Source of the DNA: Klebsiella pneumoniae
Lineage (GTDB): Bacteria > Pseudomonadota > Gammaproteobacteria > Pseudomonadales > Pseudohongiellaceae
Length of the DNA: 46,795 nucleotides
Direction: 5' to 3'
Assembly: GCA_945869725.1 (NCBI GenBank)
Contig: CAMBPO010000016.1
Coordinates: forward strand, 1-46,795
A program made the position numbers and the translations under genes. Shown here in pieces: positions 10,132 to 18,745 of this stretch. Positions within the stretch are counted from its first letter, which is position 1, and each line of letters starts with the position of its first letter. The notes below the pieces were generated by a model. That model saw only the letters and a list, made by a program, of their open reading frames with translations, had not been told where the DNA came from and did not search any database.

Positions 10132-10468
10132 TAGAAGCTACCTCGGCTCGGGCGTCCTGCTTCGCCCTACCTCCTGCATCCATGCAGTCGTCGGAAGCAA
10201 ATACTTCGTTGAAAACGGCCGGCCGATGCTCATTTACGATTTGTAAACTGCGCTCGTCCGGCCGTTTTCGTCTCGTCTTTGCGTCCTCACTAACGCTTTT
10301 GTAATCCGGTAGAAAGGTGTTGTGGGATACACTCTTTAAACCAGATATAAAAATCTTTTTTTGTTTTGAATACGTACAACAAACGGCCACACGCACACGT
10401 TTGACTGCAATAAAAAATCCAAGAGTGATTGACGATTGCCGTTCTGTAAATAATGAGGAAACCTGCTG
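10132..10468. other. rho-ubiD intergenic region
   Basis: These 337 bases hold a palindromic element (10193-10286) and, beyond it, AT-rich sequence that should contain the ubiD promoter. Several TATA-like motifs occur around 10346-10352, but no pair of hexamers is convincing. No credible gene is present. A minus-strand open frame through the palindrome is treated as non-coding. Confidence 0.5.
10193..10286. repeat. Intergenic palindrome (element 3) downstream of rho
   Basis: A perfect 12-base inverted pair, GAAAACGGCCGG (10211-10222) and its complement (10258-10269), is extended outward by imperfect arms to about 10193 and 10286 (GGAAGCAAATAC against GGACGCAAAGAC when inverted). The centre has a second small hairpin, TTTAC (10233-10237) with GTAAA (10243-10247). 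The minus-strand stretch AGGACGCAAAGACG resembles AGGACAATAAAGACG inside element 1, hinting at a shared origin. Confidence 0.8.
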
Positions 10469-11932
10469 ATGTCATTCAAAGATCTTCGTGAATTTATTGC
10501 ACTGCTCGAAGCGGAGGGCGAGTTAAAACGCATCACCGTACCAGTAGATCCCAATCTGGAAATCACCGAGATTTGTGACCGAACGCTGCGTGCGGGTGGT
10601 CCGGCGCTGTTGTTTGAAAATCCAATTGGCTCCAAAGTACCGTTGCTGGGCAATCTGTTTGGCAACACACGGCGCATTGCGCTGGCGATGGGGCAACAGG
10701 ATGTGCAGGGGCTGCGTGACGTCGGCAAACTGATGGCGTTTCTGAAAGAGCCAACACCGCCTAAAGGCTGGCGCGATCTTTGGGAAAATCTGCCGACCTG
10801 GAAACAAGTGCTGAATATCGCGCCCAATGTGCGCAAGTCTGCGCCCTGCCAGGATGTGGTGATTAATGAGGAAGACGTGGATCTTTCCTTCCTGCCGGTG
10901 CAAACCTGCTGGCCGGGTGATGCCGGTCCTTTGGTAACATGGCCACTAGTGATCACACGCGGACCAGAAAAAGACCGCCAGAATCTGGGCATCTATCGTA
11001 TGCAGGTGATTGGCAAAAACCGGCTGATCATGCGCTGGTTATCCCATCGAGGCGGCGCACTGGATTTCAGAGACTGGCAACTGAAGTACCCGGGCGAGCC
11101 GTTTCCGGTGTCGATTGCCATTGGTGCCGACCCTGCCACCATACTGGCTACTGTAACGCCCATTCCGGATACCTTATCTGAATATGCATTTGCCGGCTTG
11201 CTGCGAGGCAGTAAAACCGAGGTGATTCAGTGCCTGACCAATAACCTGCAGGTACCCGCCAGTGCCGAAATTGTCCTGGAAGGAGTGATTGAAGCAAATG
11301 ATATGGCAGACGAAGGCCCGTTTGGCGACCACACCGGCTATTACAATGAAGTGGATAAATTCCCGGTTTTTACCGTTAAAAAAATCACCCATCGTAAAGA
11401 TCCGATTTATCACAGCACGTACACAGGCCGGCCACCGGATGAACCTGCGATGCTGGGCGTCGCGCTGAACGAAGTGTTTGTGCCTTTGCTGCAAAAGCAG
11501 TATCCGGAAATCATTGATTTTTATCTGCCACCGGAAGGTTGTTCTTACCGTCTGGCGATTGTCAGCATCCGCAAACAATACCCAGGGCATGCCAAGCGGG
11601 TGATGATGGGGGTGTGGTCATTTCTGCGGCAGTTTATGTATACCAAGTTTGTGATTGTGACCGATGATGATGTGAATATCCGTGACTGGAATGATGTGAT
11701 CTGGGCAATGACCACGCGTATGGATCCTGCGCGGGACACGGTCCTGATTGAGAACACACCAATTGATTATCTGGATTTTGCATCGCCGGTGTCGGGTCTG
11801 GGTTCCAAGATCGGTATGGATGCAACAAACAAGTGGCCGGGTGAAACCACGCGTGAGTGGGGCACACCAATTGTGATGGATGCAGAGGTTAAAAAGCGTG
11901 TTGATGAACTCTGGGGTCAGCTTGGATTGTGA
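10469..11932 (+). CDS. ubiD: UbiD, 4-hydroxy-3-polyprenylbenzoate decarboxylase
   Basis: The 487-residue enzyme decarboxylates the octaprenyl-hydroxybenzoate intermediate of ubiquinone synthesis with the prenylated flavin made by UbiX. Family motifs are visible: [13 protein letters not shown] near the N-terminus, [16 protein letters not shown] in the prFMN-binding core, and [19 protein letters not shown] with catalytic acidic residues. Length matches the E. coli protein. The ATG at 10469 follows GAGGAAA at suitable spacing. The stop is followed within 30 bases by the large palindrome at 11960, in the convergent gap to the hem operon. The UbiX partner is not in the window. Confidence 0.96.
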   Translation: MSFKDLREFIALLEAEGELKRITVPVDPNLEITEICDRTLRAGGPALLFENPIGSKVPLLGNLFGNTRRIALAMGQQDVQGLRDVGKLMAFLKEPTPPKGWRDLWENLPTWKQVLNIAPNVRKSAPCQDVVINEEDVDLSFLPVQTCWPGDAGPLVTWPLVITRGPEKDRQNLGIYRMQVIGKNRLIMRWLSHRGGALDFRDWQLKYPGEPFPVSIAIGADPATILATVTPIPDTLSEYAFAGLLRGSKTEVIQCLTNNLQVPASAEIVLEGVIEANDMADEGPFGDHTGYYNEVDKFPVFTVKKITHRKDPIYHSTYTGRPPDEPAMLGVALNEVFVPLLQKQYPEIIDFYLPPEGCSYRLAIVSIRKQYPGHAKRVMMGVWSFLRQFMYTKFVIVTDDDVNIRDWNDVIWAMTTRMDPARDTVLIENTPIDYLDFASPVSGLGSKIGMDATNKWPGETTREWGTPIVMDAEVKKRVDELWGQLGL

Positions 11933-12245
11933 AAGCGCTTTGAAAGGCTAGTGGTAGTTGGGCGGGGCAGCAAGGTCGTGCATGGGATCAATCAGGCCAC
12001 GTAGTCTGCTGTTGAGGGGCACCCGAAAAAGCGCGAGCACTGTTCGAGTCCCGAGCGGCGCAGCCGCGGAGGTCGAGTTGCGCAGCGCCGAGTGCCCCTC
12101 AACAGCAGGTGGCCGATCCCATGCACGACCTTGCTGCCCCGCCCTCTGCGACCCCGCCATCTTTGAACTTGTGAGCAAGTCTTGTCTCGCTGATTATTTT
12201 TGCACCACTTCAGTTGTTGTGCGCTTGCCGGGTGAGTAACTCAGA
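11933..12245. other. Convergent intergenic region between ubiD and the hem operon
   Basis: The 313 bases contain the long palindrome at 11960-12144. The remaining 100 bases next to the hemY fragment show no recognisable coding remnant of the missing HemY domain in any frame. An AAAGCGCTTT palindrome (11932-11941) overlaps the ubiD stop. Confidence 0.6.
11960..12144. repeat. Very long, nearly perfect intergenic palindrome (element 2)
   Basis: The outer arms 11960-11989 and 12115-12144 are perfect 30-base inverted copies. The pairing continues inward: GGCCAC (11995-12000) with GTGGCC (12109-12114), and a perfect 17-base pair 12006-12022 with 12092-12108. The left side differs only by two 5-base insertions (11990-11994, 12001-12005), so 53 bases per side are paired. 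The 69-base centre is GC-rich with GCGGC/GCCGC. Transcribed from either strand it would form a very stable hairpin between the convergent ubiD and hem genes. Confidence 0.95.
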
Positions 12246-12497
12246 TCACTTTGTTGCAGTGGTTTGTTTGTCCGCTTTACGGAAAAATCTTGCTGGATTC
12301 AGCCAAGCCAGCAGCAGGTAGGTCAGCCGGAGCACTATGGTGGCCACAACGAGCAGTACCAACAGCGCAAACACGCTGGTCTCGAAAGTCCAGTTGCCGT
12401 AGGCAATCAGAACATATCCGGGATCATTGGCCAGTTGAAGTGCCAGAAACAAACCGGCGCCCATGGCCAGCAGGCTGAGTATTAGAATCTTTTTCAC
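12246..12497 (-). CDS. hemY: Truncated HemY: N-terminal membrane domain only
   Basis: The 83-residue product starts MKKILILSLLAMGAG and has two transmembrane helices, with GYVLIAYGNWTFETS between them. This matches the start of HemY (compare GYVLI and ETS in the E. coli protein). The family is normally about 390-400 residues with a large periplasmic TPR domain; here TAA ends the frame just after the second helix, at KADKQTTATK. Only 313 bases separate it from ubiD, so the missing 300 residues cannot lie downstream. The GTG start overlaps the hemX stop by 4 bases (GTGA), so translational coupling is intact. It may be a decaying fragment or a functional two-helix partner of HemX. Confidence 0.75.
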   Translation of the reverse strand: MKKILILSLLAMGAGLFLALQLANDPGYVLIAYGNWTFETSVFALLVLLVVATIVLRLTYLLLAWLNPARFFRKADKQTTATK

Positions 12498-13789
12498 TCG
12501 ACGGTCTCCTCAACCACGGTGCCCGGATCGGTGACTGGCGAGAGCTGCGGAACGGTTACAGCACTTGGCTCAAGCGGCGGTGCTGATGCTGGCAGTGCTG
12601 AACTGATATCGGGAGCAGCTCCTTGTAGCTGCTCTATCAGCGCCCTGGTCGCCGAGAGATCCGGAAGATCGATTTGCACACTTTGTACCGAGAGGGCCTG
12701 CACATTGTCATGCAACTGCACCGCGACTTCACTCTCCTGCATAAAGTAACGCTGCAGCACCGAAGCTACCTGCTGTAACGCATCCTCAAACAACTGCTGA
12801 TCGGCCTGAATCACCGCAAATCTGGCCTGATCCAATAGCAGCCGCATTTGCAGTTTGATCAGGTTCTCCTGATCAGACGCCAGAAACTCCAGCGGATTGT
12901 GCTCGTTCTGGCGCCAGACAAAAATACTGCGCAACAAATCCATCAAGGCAGCCGTCCAGCTTTGCTCCGTTTCATCAGCAGCCGTCTGATCGCGTGTCGC
13001 CCTCAGTCCTTGTTCGTATGAAGCTTGGCGGGTACCGGTTACTGAGACTGTTTCCACTGCCGCCGCGAACTCAGTGACTTGCTGCGCCAGCGCCAGTCGG
13101 TCCGGAAACTGCAATGACTCCAGTGCAGCAATATCCTGCTGCAGGCTTTGCAGCGCAGTTTGCGCAAGAGGATCAAGCTGATCGCGTAGCAGTACCAGCA
13201 CCGATCGCAACAATTGCAGCGCCGCCTGCGGATTAAATTCAAGCGTCAGCTTGTGTTCTGCAAGGCGCATCAGATAAGCCGCTTCTGCGTTGATCCAGCG
13301 TGTATCGCGTTGCTGCAAACCAGCCACCTGTCGCTGCAATGCGGTAACCAGTACCTGGGTATCCTGCAATTGCCTTTCCAGTCGCTGCTGCAAACCCAGC
13401 AACCGCTGCTCATCCTGCTGCTCCATAACCTGTAACTCAGACATGGCCTGCTGCAGCGCACCCGAACTATCCTGCAGCAAAGCAGCCTGTGCCTGTAACT
13501 CGTTCTGCATGTCAGCACGTGCTGCAGTCAAGGCCACATTCAGCTGCTGGTTACTCTCCTGCAAGGACAATAATGATGCTGACTGGCTGACGCTAAAACG
13601 TGTCTGCTGCCAATAAAAGGCGCCAAGTGCGCCACACAAGACAATAACCAACAACCACAGAACAACCGGGCGCGATACGCCTGCTGATGCCGCCTGGCGT
13701 GTTTGCGCAAACCCATCAGGTGTGGGGCTGGACAAAGTTTCACCGCGGTTAGCTGTTTGCTCGCCTGAATTGTCGTATTCACTTTTCAA
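12494..13789 (-). CDS. hemX: HemX-like membrane protein of the hem operon
   Basis: The 431-residue protein has a cytoplasmic N-terminus of about 43 residues, one transmembrane helix (PVVLWLLVIVLCGALGAFYW), a Gln-rich coiled coil from about residue 75 to 180 and a helical periplasmic domain. The conserved stretch NAEAAYLMRLAEHKL is typical of HemX. The family is often labelled uroporphyrin-III C-methyltransferase, but it lacks a SAM-binding fold; its true role, probably as a scaffold in tetrapyrrole metabolism, is unresolved. The start is TTG at 13789, supported by GGAG 9 bases upstream. It follows hemD after 62 bases and overlaps the hemY fragment. Confidence 0.88.
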   Translation of the reverse strand: MKSEYDNSGEQTANRGETLSSPTPDGFAQTRQAASAGVSRPVVLWLLVIVLCGALGAFYWQQTRFSVSQSASLLSLQESNQQLNVALTAARADMQNELQAQAALLQDSSGALQQAMSELQVMEQQDEQRLLGLQQRLERQLQDTQVLVTALQRQVAGLQQRDTRWINAEAAYLMRLAEHKLTLEFNPQAALQLLRSVLVLLRDQLDPLAQTALQSLQQDIAALESLQFPDRLALAQQVTEFAAAVETVSVTGTRQASYEQGLRATRDQTAADETEQSWTAALMDLLRSIFVWRQNEHNPLEFLASDQENLIKLQMRLLLDQARFAVIQADQQLFEDALQQVASVLQRYFMQESEVAVQLHDNVQALSVQSVQIDLPDLSATRALIEQLQGAAPDISSALPASAPPLEPSAVTVPQLSPVTDPGTVVEETVE

Positions 13790-13851
13790 TGCTGTCTACT
13801 CCGTCACCAATGCATCTGTCTTCCAACGCTGACATCTGACCAGTCACATGG

Positions 13852-14649
13852 TTAATTCATGTTTGGCTTAATCGTCGGGGCGATAGCCCGCAAGCTGCGG
13901 ATAACTGACATCTCATCAGCACCACCCGCGTTTATCACTAGTGTCAGCCCGGCATCAAGCGCCTGTTGACGCACGCGCTCAGAAGGCACTATCAGCGGGA
14001 TATTGTCCAGTTGTGAAACATCCTGATGCAATGAGTGCAATAACACATCAAGAATCTGTGCACTGCTAACCACAACAACATTAACACGTTGATCGCGGAT
14101 CAGGTCGCCCACAAAGTCGCAGGAATAATCCGGCGTGTGCCGGTAGTACAATTCCAGATAGTCAACCGTGGCGCCGCGCGCGCGCAGAGTTTCGGCCAAT
14201 AATTCGCGCCCACCCACGCCTCTGAACAAGGCGATTTTTTTTCCCTCGACCTTTTGTAATCCCGTTAGTGCCAGCAGATCTTCACTGGTGACACCCCTGT
14301 CCGACATAACAACCGGCCAGTCAAAGTTCCTCAGCACCTGCGCAGTGCCAGGCCCCACGGCGTAGGCAATTAGTCCTGCAGGTAGCTGTGGCCAAAACCG
14401 ATCAATCCACTGCATGCCGATTTTTGCAGCATTGGTGCTGATAAAAATGGCCGCGCAATAATGATCAAGATTCAGAATACAGGCTTTGATGCGTTCACAA
14501 ACGTCAGGGGCGGTGACGGGCTCAATCTCGATCAGTGGTAACTCGCAGGCATGGCCGCCCAGCGCATGAATCGCTGCCACCAGTGCTGCTGACTGAGCCT
14601 CAGGTCGTGTCAACAATACGTTGAGATCGGTCAGCGCTTTATCACTCAT
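13852..14649 (-). CDS. hemD: Uroporphyrinogen-III synthase
   Basis: The enzyme cyclises hydroxymethylbilane with inversion of ring D to uroporphyrinogen III. The sequence is divergent, as usual for this family, but the opening VLLTRPEAQSAAL, the central ISTNAAKIG, the YAVGPGTAQVL stretch and GVTSEDLL are characteristic. I chose ATG at 14649 (265 residues) because AGGAG lies 8 bases upstream. A GTG at 14673 and an ATG at 14655 are in frame but have no suitably placed binding site. It lies between hemC (70-base gap) and hemX in the usual operon order. Confidence 0.9.
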   Translation of the reverse strand: MSDKALTDLNVLLTRPEAQSAALVAAIHALGGHACELPLIEIEPVTAPDVCERIKACILNLDHYCAAIFISTNAAKIGMQWIDRFWPQLPAGLIAYAVGPGTAQVLRNFDWPVVMSDRGVTSEDLLALTGLQKVEGKKIALFRGVGGRELLAETLRARGATVDYLELYYRHTPDYSCDFVGDLIRDQRVNVVVVSSAQILDVLLHSLHQDVSQLDNIPLIVPSERVRQQALDAGLTLVINAGGADEMSVIRSLRAIAPTIKPNMN

Positions 14650-14719
14650 CTGCATCACTCCTGTCAGTGTCACCTAACTCACTGTCATTTCCGCTACTGC
14701 AACACCTGCCTCTGCCTGC

Positions 14720-15652
14720 TCACTGCTCAGCGTACAGTGCCGCAAGAATTTTATCAGCACCCTGCTCCAGCAAATGCTCGGCCGCCCTGATACCCAACTG
14801 CTCTGCATCGCGGCGATGTCCACGAATCTCGGTACGCAGCAGTTGTTTTCCATCACTGGAACCCACTAACCCGCGCAGATGCAGTTCATCACCGTGCAGT
14901 TCAGCAAAACAGGCGATCGGCACCTGACAGCCGCCATTCAGACGTTTGTTTAATGCGCGTTCGGCTATCACCCTGTCGGCGGTGTCATGGTGGTGCAGAG
15001 GTTTCAGCAGATTGATAATGCGCTGATCACCTTCACGACACTCAATACCAACAGCGCCCTGACCGCCTGCCGGTAACGACAGATCCGTAGGCAGAAATTG
15101 TGCAATGCGCTCACCCAGTTCAAGGCGGATCAAACCAGCTGCCGCCAGAATAATGGCATCAAACTCACCGGTATCCAGTTTACCCAGACGTGTGCCGACA
15201 TTTCCACGCAGGTCGGCAATGCGTATGTCTGGCCGCACACTGCGCAACTGGCATTGACGGCGCAAACTTGAGGTGCCCACACAGGCGCCCAATGGCAGTT
15301 CGTCCAGCGTCTTGAATGTATTGGACACAAAGGCATCACGCGGATCTTCACGAGGACAAATCACTGAGAGGAACAGTCCTGCCGGGAATTCCATGGGCAC
15401 ATCCTTCATGGAGTGCACCGCCAGATCGGCTTCGCCATCCAGCATGGCAGTTTCCAACTCTTTGACAAACAAGGCCTTGCCACCAACTTTTGCTAATGGC
15501 ACGTCCAGAATTTTGTCGCCCTTGGTGGCAATGCCCACCAGTTCCACAGTCAGTCCTGGATTGCGGGCCAGCAGTGCATCACGCACATAGTCGGCCTGCC
15601 ATAAGGCCAGCGGGCTGCGGCGGGTTGCGATACGGATTACTTCTGAAGCCAT
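14720..15652 (-). CDS. hemC: Porphobilinogen deaminase (hydroxymethylbilane synthase)
   Basis: The 310-residue enzyme polymerises four porphobilinogen units on a covalent dipyrromethane cofactor. The cofactor-binding cysteine is C242 in LNGGCQVPI, the same number as in E. coli. Substrate-binding motifs [21 protein letters not shown] and [12 protein letters not shown] are intact. It is the first gene of the minus-strand hemC-hemD-hemX-hemY operon and is divergent from argH across 148 bases. Pseudomonas carries the regulators algZ and algR in this gap; they are absent here. Confidence 0.97.
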   Translation of the reverse strand: MASEVIRIATRRSPLALWQADYVRDALLARNPGLTVELVGIATKGDKILDVPLAKVGGKALFVKELETAMLDGEADLAVHSMKDVPMEFPAGLFLSVICPREDPRDAFVSNTFKTLDELPLGACVGTSSLRRQCQLRSVRPDIRIADLRGNVGTRLGKLDTGEFDAIILAAAGLIRLELGERIAQFLPTDLSLPAGGQGAVGIECREGDQRIINLLKPLHHHDTADRVIAERALNKRLNGGCQVPIACFAELHGDELHLRGLVGSSDGKQLLRTEIRGHRRDAEQLGIRAAEHLLEQGADKILAALYAEQ

Positions 15653-15675
15653 AACCTGTCCATTTTTTTCGATTG

Positions 15676-15681
15676 ATTATA
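15676..15681 (-). promoter_or_regulatory. Candidate -10 element for the hemC operon
   Basis: On the minus strand a perfect TATAAT lies 24 bases before the hemC ATG. The best -35 is TTGGCG (minus strand of 15701-15706) with a long 19-base spacer, so the assignment is tentative. Confidence 0.4.
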
Positions 15682-15761
15682 AGAACCTGAGGGCATTCTA
15701 CGCCAAAAGCACCCCGAATGTGGCACGGCTTCTCGCGCACATTCGCCGGTTGGCGGGCACA

Positions 15762-15770
15762 TGGTATACT
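15762..15770 (+). promoter_or_regulatory. Extended -10 promoter for argH
   Basis: TGG plus TATACT (15765-15770) forms an extended -10 element 30 bases before the argH ATG. The -35 region (TTCGCC, 15742-15747) is weak, as is usual for extended -10 promoters. Confidence 0.5.
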
Positions 15771-15800
15771 CCGCCGCGTTTTCAACTGCAGGTGACTACC

Positions 15801-17216
15801 ATGAGCAACAAGCCAACCGCGCCCGGCCCGAGCAGCGGCCACACCTTGTGGGGCGGCCGATTTTCAGAAGCCACCGATGCCTTTGTGCAACGGTTTACTG
15901 CGTCGGTCAGTTTTGACCGGCGCATGTATCGTCAGGATATCCGCGGCTCCATTGCCCACGCGCGCATGTTGCAACAAGCCGGCATCCTAACGACTGATGA
16001 GTGCACAGCTATTGCGGAAGGTTTGCTGGCGATTCAGGCGGACATCGACACTGGCAACTTCACCTGGTCGGTGGAGCTCGAAGATGTGCACATGAACATT
16101 GAGTCTGAACTGACCAAACGCATTGGATTGACCGGCAAAAAGCTGCATACCGGCCGTTCACGTAACGATCAGGTAGCGACCGATATCCGCCTGTATGTGC
16201 GCGATGAAATTGACGTGATTGCCGCACAACTGACCCGTCTGCAAAGTGCGCTGCTGGATATTGCCGAGCGCGAAGCCGACACCATCATGCCGGGTTTCAC
16301 ACACCTGCAAACTGCACAGCCGATTACCTTTGGACATCATCTGCTGGCCTGGTTTGAAATGCTCGATCGCGATTACAGTCGGCTGTTGGACTGCCGCAAG
16401 CGTTTGAACAAGTCACCTCTGGGTGCTGCAGCACTGGCCGGCACCAGTTACCCGATCAACCGGCATTTCACTGCTGAACAACTGGGTTTTGATGCCCCCA
16501 CGCGCAACTCACTGGATTCCGTCAGCGACCGTGATTTTGCGATTGAACTGGCGGCCTGTGGCAGCCTGATCATGACGCACCTGTCGCGTTTTTCTGAAGA
16601 GCTGATCCTGTGGACCTCTGCGCAGTTTGATTTTATCGATCTGCCGGATCGCTTCTGCACAGGCTCGTCCATTATGCCGCAGAAAAAGAACCCGGACGTC
16701 CCTGAACTGGTGCGTGGCAAAAGCGGTCGTGTTACCGGCCACCTGATCGCCCTGCTGATGCTGATGAAGTCACAACCACTAGCCTACAACAAGGATAATC
16801 AGGAAGACAAAGAACCGCTGTTTGACCTGATCGACACCGTAAACGATTGCCTGAAGGCTTATGGCGACATGATCCCGGCCATCAAACCCAAAAAAGACAA
16901 CATGTACCTGGCGGCCAAAAAAGGCTACGCCACCGCTACTGATCTGGCTGACTATCTGGTCAAAAAAGGTCTGGCTTTCCGCGATGCGCACGAGATTGTG
17001 GGCAAATCGGTGGCCTATGGTATCCAGCAGAAAAAGGACTTGAGCGAGCTGTCGCTGTCGGAGTTGCAACAGTTCTGCGACATGATCCGCGACGATGTGT
17101 TTGCAGTACTGAGCCTTGAAGGTTCCGTGCAGGCGCGTGACCACATGGGTGGCACTGCGCCGAATCAGGTGCGGGCAGCGGTGGCCACCTGCCGCGAGTT
17201 AATCGCAACGCGCTGA
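15801..17216 (+). CDS. argH: Argininosuccinate lyase
   Basis: The 471-residue enzyme of the fumarase/aspartase superfamily splits argininosuccinate into arginine and fumarate, the last step of arginine synthesis. The signature [12 protein letters not shown] carries the catalytic serine loop (Ser 289-290). [14 protein letters not shown] and the histidine region [17 protein letters not shown] are present. I chose ATG at 15801, preceded by AGGTG; an in-frame ATG at 15720 would add 27 residues and lie upstream of the predicted promoter. It is divergent from hemC, as in Pseudomonas. Confidence 0.97.
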   Translation: MSNKPTAPGPSSGHTLWGGRFSEATDAFVQRFTASVSFDRRMYRQDIRGSIAHARMLQQAGILTTDECTAIAEGLLAIQADIDTGNFTWSVELEDVHMNIESELTKRIGLTGKKLHTGRSRNDQVATDIRLYVRDEIDVIAAQLTRLQSALLDIAEREADTIMPGFTHLQTAQPITFGHHLLAWFEMLDRDYSRLLDCRKRLNKSPLGAAALAGTSYPINRHFTAEQLGFDAPTRNSLDSVSDRDFAIELAACGSLIMTHLSRFSEELILWTSAQFDFIDLPDRFCTGSSIMPQKKNPDVPELVRGKSGRVTGHLIALLMLMKSQPLAYNKDNQEDKEPLFDLIDTVNDCLKAYGDMIPAIKPKKDNMYLAAKKGYATATDLADYLVKKGLAFRDAHEIVGKSVAYGIQQKKDLSELSLSELQQFCDMIRDDVFAVLSLEGSVQARDHMGGTAPNQVRAAVATCRELIATR

Positions 17217-17276
17217 GTCAGCTCAAATAAACACCCAGGCAACAAGGCCGCATTAGCCGCCTCGTCTTTAACCGGC

Positions 17277-17282
17277 TATACT
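17277..17282 (+). promoter_or_regulatory. Candidate -10 element for the lptM-lysA-dapF operon
   Basis: TATACT at 17277-17282 lies 48 bases before the lptM start. The -35 (TAGCCG, 17254-17259, 17-base spacer) matches only half of the consensus. Confidence 0.35.
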
Positions 17283-17330
17283 CGTCGTCAACTCAACAGG
17301 CAGCATACAGACAACGGGGACACGACACAG

Positions 17331-17513
17331 GTGAGCAGAGCAGCACTCATTTTTTTCATCAGCCTGATCACAGGCGGTTTGAGTGCCTGCGGCCAAAAAG
17401 GGCCATTGCAACGCCCTGCCTCTTTGCCCCCGGCGCAGGTACAGATAATGCCGCACATCGATCCAGGACACCATGAACTCATTTCAATACCAGGACGGCG
17501 AGCTGTCAGCTGA
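17331..17513 (+). CDS. lptM: LptM-like small outer-membrane lipoprotein
   Basis: This 60-residue lipoprotein has a short hydrophobic signal (LIFFISLITGG), a lipobox LSAC with the lipidated Cys at residue 20, and the family signature CGQKGPL directly after it. LptM (YifL) in E. coli assists oxidative maturation of the LptD/LptE lipopolysaccharide translocon; the Pseudomonas counterpart lppL sits before lysA in the same way. The start is GTG at 17331. The last 41 bases overlap the lysA start in another frame, so the C-terminal residues are under dual coding and translation is probably coupled. Confidence 0.85.
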   Translation: MSRAALIFFISLITGGLSACGQKGPLQRPASLPPAQVQIMPHIDPGHHELISIPGRRAVS

Positions 17514-18741
17514 AAATCTGCCCCTAAGTTCACTGGCGGAACAATTTGGCACGCCCTGTTACGTGTATTCCAGAGCTGCTCTGGAACACAACCTGCTGGC
17601 GTATGAAAAGGCGCTTGACGGCATTCCGCACCTGACCTGTTTTGCCGTCAAAGCAAACTCCAATCTCGCCGTACTCAACGTATTGGCCCGCTTGGGCTCA
17701 GGCTTTGACATCGTCTCCGGGGGCGAGCTGACCCGGGTTTTGCGCGCCGGCGGCGATCCGTCCAAAATTATTTTTTCCGGCCTTGGCAAAACTGAAACCG
17801 AAATCGAACAGGCCCTTGACGTCGGCATCCTCTGCTTCAATGTGGAGTCAGATGCCGAACTGGACCGGATCAATGACGTTGCCAGACGTTGCGGCAAACG
17901 CGCTGCCATTTCTTTGCGCGTCAACCCGGACGTTGATGCCGGGACACACCCTTATATCTCCACGGGTTTAAAAGAAAATAAGTTTGGTATCGATATTGCC
18001 TCGGCATTTGAGGTTTATCAGCGTGCTGCCGGCATGAGTCAAATTGATATCACCGGCATCGATTGTCACATCGGCTCGCAACTGACCAGTATTGCTCCTT
18101 ATCTTGATGCCTTAGACAAAATTCTGTTGCTGGTAGACCGGTTGGCACAGTCCGGCATCACGCTGAAGCACATCGATATCGGCGGCGGGCTGGGCGTGGT
18201 GTATAACCAAGAAACACCACCACCGCCGCAGGCCTTGATTGACGCCGTCAGACACAAAATTCTTGGCCGCAATCTGGCGCTGATCATGGAGCCAGGCAGG
18301 TCAATCTGCGCCAATGCCGGCATCCTGCTGACCCGGGTGGAATTTCTGAAACATACCGCACACAAACATTTTGCAATCATAGATGCCGCCATGAACGACC
18401 TGCTCAGACCCTCCTTGTATGGCGCCTGGCAGGATATCGTGCCCGTCAGACAAGGCTTTTCCAGTGATGAACAGCTTAGCCGACCAGCACATGTTTACGA
18501 TGTGGTAGGTCCCGTGTGTGAGTCCGGAGATTTTCTTGGCAAGGAAAGGACATTGAGCATTGCGGCGGGTGATCTTCTGGCAGTACGCTCGGCAGGTGCC
18601 TATGGGTTTGTGATGAGTTCCAACTACAACACCCGCAACCGGGTAGCAGAAATCATGGTCGACAATAATCGCGCCACAGTGGTGCGCCAGAGGGAAACCA
18701 TTGATTACCAACTCAGTCTCGAACACGTGTTGGCAGACTGA
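17473..18741 (+). CDS. lysA: Diaminopimelate decarboxylase
   Basis: The 422-residue PLP enzyme of the alanine-racemase fold decarboxylates meso-diaminopimelate to lysine. The PLP lysine is K60 in FAVKANSN. The phosphate-binding IGGGLGV, the EPGRSI motif and the active-site CESGDFLGK at the dimer interface are all visible. ATG at 17473 lies inside the 3' end of lptM. dapF follows 4 bases after the stop, so the end-product and epimerase steps of the lysine/diaminopimelate pathway are coupled. Confidence 0.97.
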   Translation: MNSFQYQDGELSAENLPLSSLAEQFGTPCYVYSRAALEHNLLAYEKALDGIPHLTCFAVKANSNLAVLNVLARLGSGFDIVSGGELTRVLRAGGDPSKIIFSGLGKTETEIEQALDVGILCFNVESDAELDRINDVARRCGKRAAISLRVNPDVDAGTHPYISTGLKENKFGIDIASAFEVYQRAAGMSQIDITGIDCHIGSQLTSIAPYLDALDKILLLVDRLAQSGITLKHIDIGGGLGVVYNQETPPPPQALIDAVRHKILGRNLALIMEPGRSICANAGILLTRVEFLKHTAHKHFAIIDAAMNDLLRPSLYGAWQDIVPVRQGFSSDEQLSRPAHVYDVVGPVCESGDFLGKERTLSIAAGDLLAVRSAGAYGFVMSSNYNTRNRVAEIMVDNNRATVVRQRETIDYQLSLEHVLAD

Positions 18742-18745
18742 CATC

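Noticed and set aside
10109..10396. A 95-codon minus-strand open frame through the palindrome after rho
   Set aside because: It is read through an inverted repeat, overlaps the rho end, lacks a convincing ribosome binding site and has no recognisable domain. It is most likely a by-product of the repeat.
7985..12144. The three palindromes as insertion sequences
   Set aside because: None encloses a transposase-sized open frame and no target-site duplication was evident. They are reported as repeats only.
11948..12178. Open frames on both strands across the ubiD-hemY gap as possible HemY remnants
   Set aside because: Their translations come from the palindrome and show no TPR or HemY-like sequence.
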